Source: Nitrospirota bacterium (GTDB lineage: Bacteria > Nitrospirota > Thermodesulfovibrionia > Thermodesulfovibrionales > Dissulfurispiraceae). Taken from it: DNA of 8,095 nucleotides. Every line of letters starts with the position of its first letter. Position 1 is the stretch's first letter. Below are positions 6,410 through 8,095 of this stretch, one piece after another. The notes under the pieces were generated by a model, which did no database searches, was not told the origin of the DNA, and worked only from the letters and a program-made list of their open reading frames with translations. Where the stretch lies: the NCBI GenBank assembly GCA_016212685.1, contig JACREW010000060.1, positions 1-8,095 on the forward strand. Direction: 5' to 3'. The position numbers and the translations under genes were made by a program.

Positions 6410-7189
6410 ATGAAGAGGTTTGTCTCTCTATCGGCATGTTTATTGATTTTGGTTTTTGCGGCAGGTACATACGCAAAAAAACCTATGCAAACGGAATCAA
6501 ACGAAGATGTCGGAGAGGATGCAATATCAGTTAAGGTGGACGGCATGGGCACATTGAAAGACGACGTTGCTGCCGCAAGAAAAATTGCAATAAGCGACGG
6601 CCTGAGAATCGCGGTCGAGCAGGCGAGAGGCGTAATGGTCAAATCCGAAACAGAGGTTAAGGATTTCGCTGAAATAAGAGATGAAGTTTTATCGAATACG
6701 AAAGGCTTTGTCCGCACCTATAAGATATTGGATGAAAAACAGGACGGCAATATTTATAAGGTTACACTCGAAGTAGAGGTTATGCTCACAGACCCGAAGG
6801 CGGCCGCGCCCGTTAAAATGGATGAGCAGAAATATGGAGCTAAAGTCCCTAAAATAATCGACGAGATAAGATCCCTTTTCGCAAAGACGAATCAGCTTGC
6901 GGAATCCCTCAGAGGCCGCGCTAAAGAGAGCGCCTTTAACGTTGAAGATATAAAGAGGCTGCACCGGAGGTATGTCGTGGTTGCTCAGGTATTGAGGTCT
7001 ATAGAACCTCCGGCAGGGAAACAAGAGAAGATGAATGTGCTGCTTAATGCGGTAAGGCTCAAGATGCGGGCCACGGGCATATTCGGAAGGGCAATAGCGG
7101 GAAAAGAAAGGCCTATACTCCTGAGGAGAGGATTTGAACTGAATCAGAAGGGTAACAATATGCTGCAAATGCTCCGTTCAAACGAATAG
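6410..7189 (+). CDS. Secreted protein with FlgT-N/LPP20-like domain
   Basis: A 259-residue protein with a cleavable Sec signal peptide (hydrophobic 5-18, likely cleavage after GTYA at 22) and no lipobox. Residues about 40-125 fit the FlgT N-terminal/LPP20-like pattern: V-x-G-x-G-x(4)-D, an Ala-rich helix with AARKIAISDGLRIAVEQARG, then YKILDE and a YKVTLEVEV strand. In Vibrio, FlgT is a flagellar basal-body periplasmic protein, but this domain is also widespread in unrelated envelope proteins, and no flagellar gene is visible here. The C-terminal half is basic and helical and I do not recognise it. AGGAGG at 6395-6400 lies 9 bases before the ATG. The gap to the preceding gene is 29 bases. It contains TATAAT at 6381-6386, but with no well-placed -35, so operon membership is the simpler reading. 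Confidence 0.75.
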   Translation: MKRFVSLSACLLILVFAAGTYAKKPMQTESNEDVGEDAISVKVDGMGTLKDDVAAARKIAISDGLRIAVEQARGVMVKSETEVKDFAEIRDEVLSNTKGFVRTYKILDEKQDGNIYKVTLEVEVMLTDPKAAAPVKMDEQKYGAKVPKIIDEIRSLFAKTNQLAESLRGRAKESAFNVEDIKRLHRRYVVVAQVLRSIEPPAGKQEKMNVLLNAVRLKMRATGIFGRAIAGKERPILLRRGFELNQKGNNMLQMLRSNE

Positions 7190-7215
7190 GAGTATTTGCA
7201 AGGGAGGGCTTCATC

Positions 7216-7986
7216 ATGCGTAAAAGAACAAAATGGCTTGGATTGATATTGCTGGCATTACTCGCAGCCGGATGCATTACCGTATCAAAAGACATGTATC
7301 AGCGGAATATGGTATGGGATACGGCGCCTGCCGGCGGGTACATAGATGCCAGTGTCCATATAGAATCCGATTGCAGCTTTACTGCGGAGTATACGAAGAT
7401 GTGGAGAGACTGGATGAATACCGATGAGACCATCGCGAATTATAGAAGAGCGGCATGCGAGCGCATTACCGAAGACATGATTAAATCGCGCATCTTTACA
7501 AGGGTCGATATCGGCGCTCAGCGGGATTTGACGGTCAGAATAGAGTATACGGAATCACAGGCAGACCAGAAGATAGTTTTTAATATTATCGATCCCATGA
7601 GCGGCAAGGTTCATGCGACATACGGGACATCGGCATTTCGCATGGGTTACGGATACGAGGGCTTTAATAACAATTTAAAACGCATGCTTTCGGATTTAAG
7701 AAGCCAGATGCTTGCGGAGTATCAGGCAGGAAAGGGCATAAAGACATTGCTTGCCTCAAGGCCGGCTCCCGGCGTCACGCAGCAGGTCCGGCGATATAAG
7801 ACGGACGAGGAAGATATAACCGTCCCGTTAGCTCCCGGAGAGAAACTTCCCCCTCTCAGGCGTGAAATATATGCGGTTGTAATAGGCATAGACTACGCGG
7901 GCAGGGAAGACATGCCCAATCTTCAATATGCCTCACAGGATGCAAAAAAGCAGTTGTGTCCGGTTAAGATGACCGGTCGTGGCTGA
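7216..7986 (+). CDS. Caspase-family lipoprotein, C14 domain interrupted after residue 245
   Basis: The protein begins with a lipoprotein signal peptide (lipobox AAGC, Cys20; Ile at +2). Residues 21-190 form a domain I do not recognise, with a SRIFTRVD segment and a beta strand RDLTVRIEYTE typical of small periplasmic lipoproteins. A linker leads to REIYAVVIGIDYAG and YASQDAKK (about 216-245), which matches the first strand and helix of peptidase C14 (compare NDLAVIIGIEGY and YSYDDAK in the two complete copies). The His and Cys motifs should follow but are absent. After Lys245 the frame runs into 11 unrelated residues and a TGA at 7984-7986, so the protein as encoded cannot be a protease. All three frames close soon after 7950, arguing for inserted sequence rather than a single frameshift. 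GGGAGG at 7202-7207 lies 8 bases before the ATG. The gene starts 26 bases after the FlgT-like gene and probably shares its transcript. Confidence 0.8.
   Translation: MRKRTKWLGLILLALLAAGCITVSKDMYQRNMVWDTAPAGGYIDASVHIESDCSFTAEYTKMWRDWMNTDETIANYRRAACERITEDMIKSRIFTRVDIGAQRDLTVRIEYTESQADQKIVFNIIDPMSGKVHATYGTSAFRMGYGYEGFNNNLKRMLSDLRSQMLAEYQAGKGIKTLLASRPAPGVTQQVRRYKTDEEDITVPLAPGEKLPPLRREIYAVVIGIDYAGREDMPNLQYASQDAKKQLCPVKMTGRG
7960..7976. repeat. Short inverted repeat near the insertion junction
   Basis: CCGGT (7960-7964) and ACCGG (7972-7976) are a perfect 5-bp inverted repeat around a 7-base loop, and GACCGGTC at 7971-7978 is itself palindromic. Its position 10 bases inside the presumed junction fits a subterminal transposase-binding site or the base of a small hairpin. 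The function is inferred. Confidence 0.45.
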
Positions 7987-8019
7987 AAAGTATTGATGGG
8001 TGTTTATTTGAGAGGATTT

Positions 8020-8095
8020 ATGAGTGTTTCTGATTTGAAAATAGATTCACAAATCTGGGATGGTTTAGTAATCGACCGTCCTGGAGGTTATCGTG
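8020..8095 (+). CDS. Start of an unidentified ORF, open at the window edge
   Basis: An ATG at 8020 is preceded by GAGAGGA at 8010-8016 (3-base spacer) and opens a frame of 25 full codons to the window end, beginning MSVSDLKIDS and ending RPGGYR. I do not recognise the sequence. Its position just inside the presumed element end suggests a transposase or element-borne protein, but nothing visible in these residues proves that. Confidence 0.4.
   Translation, partial: MSVSDLKIDSQIWDGLVIDRPGGYR

Larger units (their letters stand above)
7951..8095 (+). mobile_element. Probable left end of an inserted element, family unknown
   Basis: Caspase homology stops at about 7950. The new sequence begins near cagttgtgtccgg, carries a subterminal inverted repeat (7960-7976), and within 70 bases has a good ribosome site and a new ORF running off the window. 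A short end followed closely by an ORF is the layout of an insertion sequence. I cannot name the family from 145 bases. A rearrangement junction or assembly join would look similar. Confidence 0.45.

Noticed and set aside
7951..8019. Group II intron start at the 7950 junction (gtgtcc resembling GUGYG)
   Set aside because: The match is imperfect and the ORF begins only about 70 bases in, whereas a group II intron needs several hundred bases of structured RNA before its protein gene.
1..8095. CRISPR arrays, tRNA or rRNA genes
   Set aside because: No regularly spaced short repeats, cloverleaf sequence or rRNA-like segment is visible on either strand.

Overview
The window carries a one-directional (+ strand) cluster of envelope-type genes bracketed by mobile DNA. 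From left to right it holds: the last 33 codons and right end of an ISL3-like insertion sequence (1-139); a lipoprotein with ankyrin repeats and a caspase-like (peptidase C14) domain (213-1661); a translationally coupled MNT/HEPN gene pair (1736-2484); a second ankyrin-caspase lipoprotein (2514-4016); a four-part lipoprotein with a GNA1162/DUF799-like domain, an FnIII domain, a parallel beta-helix and TPRs (4098-6380); a secreted FlgT-N-like protein (6410-7189); and a third caspase-family lipoprotein (7216-7986). The caspase domain of the third is cut off after about 30 residues by foreign sequence that looks like the start of another inserted element (7951-8095).

The organism is probably a diderm bacterium. 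Four proteins carry lipoprotein signal peptides with no Asp at +2, and one has a cleavable Sec signal. Medium-low GC, strong AGGAGG ribosome sites and this mix of C14 caspases, NosD-like beta-helix, TPR and FlgT-N-like proteins would suit an environmental Nitrospirota or Desulfobacterota genome. That assignment is inference and no marker gene is present to prove it.

The two complete ankyrin-caspases are paralogs. Their last 257 residues align without gaps, with 25 differences by my count (about 90% identity), and both keep the His/Cys dyad (H322/C373 and H340/C391). Their N-terminal ankyrin regions are strongly diverged, and only the second has extra cysteines. One 91-bp tract around the catalytic His differs at a single base, while the next 91 bp differ at 17, which points to gene conversion. 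The MNT/HEPN cassette sits exactly between the paralogs and ends 29 bp before the second one.

My working model is inference. It is an outer-membrane or periplasmic set of lipid-anchored caspase-family proteases with variable ankyrin sensors, placed with a scaffold-type lipoprotein (beta-helix, FnIII, TPR), a FlgT-N-like secreted protein and a cytoplasmic MNT/HEPN toxin-antitoxin-like pair. Nothing in the sequence proves that these work as one system. The stretches without genes are short (100-212, 1662-1735, 2485-2513, 4017-4097, 6381-6409, 7190-7215) and hold ribosome sites, one plausible promoter and the IS end.
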